Below, one piece after another: positions 62,945-64,000 of a DNA stretch of 64,000 nucleotides. A model generated the notes under the pieces. That model had not been told where the DNA came from. It did not search any database and worked only from the letters and a program-made list of their open reading frames with translations. Both the position numbers and the translations under genes were made by a program. Each line of letters starts with the position of its first letter. Positions within the stretch are counted from its first letter, which is position 1. This DNA comes from CAISIP01 sp031396205 (GTDB lineage Bacteria > Pseudomonadota > Gammaproteobacteria > Burkholderiales > Burkholderiaceae_C): assembly GCA_031396205.1 (NCBI GenBank), contig JANNKH010000117.1, positions 44,280 to 108,279 on the forward strand, given 5' to 3'.

Positions 62945-64000
62945 TCACAGCTCGAACAGCCTTGCTCCTATCTGCTCACCCCAGAGTTCGACCTGGGCCG
63001 GAACGCCGTGCAGTTCCAGCTGCGCAGCCTCGCCCCGTACATAGCCCAGGCCCACGCAGGCAGCAGCCCGAGGGCTCCACCCGACCGACGACAGCTCTCC
63101 GACGGATCGACCGTCCAGAAGAATCGGCTCGCCACCCCATGCATACGCCGCCGCGTCGTCCAACACGACGCGCACCAGCTTCTTGCGTAGCGGCTGTCGT
63201 AGTTGCCGGCATAGCGCCTGTTGGCCGATGAAAGGAGTCGCCTTGTCCAGCCTGACGGCGAACATCATGCCGGCCTCGAATGGCGTTTCGTCCGGGCCGA
63301 TCTCGGCGCCCCAGGCCCGCCGGTTCATCTCGATGCGCAGGGCGTCCAGCGCGTAATAGCCGGCATCGACCAGGCCCAGATCGGCGCCTGCCTGCCGCAG
63401 GCTTTGATACACATGGCGTGTCATTTCGACCGGCACGTACAACTCATAGCCGGGACCGCCAACATAGCTCATGCGGGCGGCGCGCACCCGGGCAAAGCCG
63501 AGGTCGATCAAGCGGGTCCACGAGAACGGCAATGGATTGGCGCCAAACGCGTCGCCGCTGACGCGGGCCAGCAGCGCATCGGCATTCGGGCCCATGATCG
63601 ACAGCACGCAGTACAGCGCCGACAGGTCGGTCAGGATGGCGTGTTCGGTCGGCTCGATATGGCGCGAGATCCAGTCGAAGTCGCGGGTCGTCTGGCCTGA
63701 GCCGGTGACGATCAGGAAGCGGTCGCCAAAGCGATCGGGCTTCTGGCGGATGATGGTCAGGTCGCTTTCGAAGCCGCCGCGTTCGTTGAGCATCGCGGTG
63801 TAGACCATCTTGTCGACAGGTATGTCGATCTCATTGGCACACAGGCGCTGCAGCACCGCCAGCGCGCCGTGGCCCTGCAACTGCAGCTTGGAAAATGAAC
63901 TCAGGTCGTACAGCGCAACCGTTTCGCGCGTGGCGCGCTGTTCCTCGATCACCCATGGCAACCAGTGCGGTTTGCCCAGCGTGTGCGCGGGCGTGGTGGC
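62945..64000 (-). CDS. GcvT-domain C-terminal part of an FAD-dependent oxidoreductase (runs off right edge)
   Basis: The open frame continues past position 64000; 351 codons are visible. The text TLGKPHWLPWVIEEQRATRE followed by VALYDLSSFSKLQLQG is the junction between the FAD-dependent oxidase part (beyond the window) and the aminomethyltransferase (GcvT) fold. Further motifs: LTDLSALYCVLSIMGPNADALL, YVGGPGYELYVPVE and WGAEIGPDETPFEAGM typical of the folate-binding domain, and a GcvT C-terminal barrel. The family includes dimethylglycine and sarcosine dehydrogenases, which transfer a one-carbon unit to tetrahydrofolate. Substrate here is unknown. It is convergent with the SLC13 permease gene (34-bp gap). 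Confidence 0.87.
   Translation of the reverse strand, partial: ATTPAHTLGKPHWLPWVIEEQRATRETVALYDLSSFSKLQLQGHGALAVLQRLCANEIDIPVDKMVYTAMLNERGGFESDLTIIRQKPDRFGDRFLIVTGSGQTTRDFDWISRHIEPTEHAILTDLSALYCVLSIMGPNADALLARVSGDAFGANPLPFSWTRLIDLGFARVRAARMSYVGGPGYELYVPVEMTRHVYQSLRQAGADLGLVDAGYYALDALRIEMNRRAWGAEIGPDETPFEAGMMFAVRLDKATPFIGQQALCRQLRQPLRKKLVRVVLDDAAAYAWGGEPILLDGRSVGELSSVGWSPRAAACVGLGYVRGEAAQLELHGVPAQVELWGEQIGARLFEL

Overview
The window is a high-GC chromosomal segment from a Gram-negative bacterium, most likely a betaproteobacterium of the order Burkholderiales. The evidence is the lptD-surA-rsmA outer-membrane cluster next to an AmgK-type kinase, a PrsT/PEP-CTERM (XrtA) sorting system with three PEP-CTERM proteins, a MaeB-type malic enzyme fused to a phosphotransacetylase domain, and a fused PhnU2-type phosphonate permease. 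I could not fix the genus. I saw no rRNA, tRNA, CRISPR array or intact transposase.

Region 0-20 kb is a sugar-catabolic neighbourhood. A leftward operon encodes a CUT1 sugar ABC importer and a GH31 alpha-glucosidase cut by the window edge. Diverging from it are a CE15-like esterase and a hydroxypyruvate-isomerase-like protein. A second leftward operon (fucU mutarotase, GntR/FCD regulator, DapA-family aldolase) and a rightward operon (aldo/keto reductase, amidohydrolase/lactonase) carry the same 12-bp near-palindrome in their predicted promoters. Together they look like one regulon for oxidative breakdown of an L-fucose-like sugar: mutarotase, dehydrogenase, lactonase, (dehydratase not in the window), aldolase. 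Interleaved are two PEP-CTERM proteins, MetY, a PfkB kinase, an M20 dipeptidase and an alpha/beta hydrolase.

Region 20-43 kb is mostly core genome: MFS permease, rsmE, amgK, lptD, surA, rsmA, a secreted RNase/barstar pair, maeB, a degraded LysM-FecR/EAL junction, a PhyH dioxygenase, pepP, murU, transketolase, GAPDH, an EamA transporter, a PhnZ-like HD oxygenase, a candidate Phd/nucleotidyltransferase toxin-antitoxin pair with an AT-rich promoter, and alanine dehydrogenase.

Region 43-51.5 kb holds a PEP-CTERM protein and prsT. They are separated by a 4-kb islet (LysR, monooxygenase, membrane protein, hydrolase) flanked by an exact 25-bp inverted repeat. Its left side contains an array of related short repeats that looks like a mobile-element scar.

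Region 51.5-64 kb covers amine and phosphonate metabolism: an ArgP-like regulator, mmsA broken by one amber codon, an omega-amino-acid:pyruvate aminotransferase, a LysR regulator, the 2-aminoethylphosphonate-type importer phnS2-phnT2-phnU2, an SLC13-type permease, and the C-terminal GcvT part of a gene running off the right edge.
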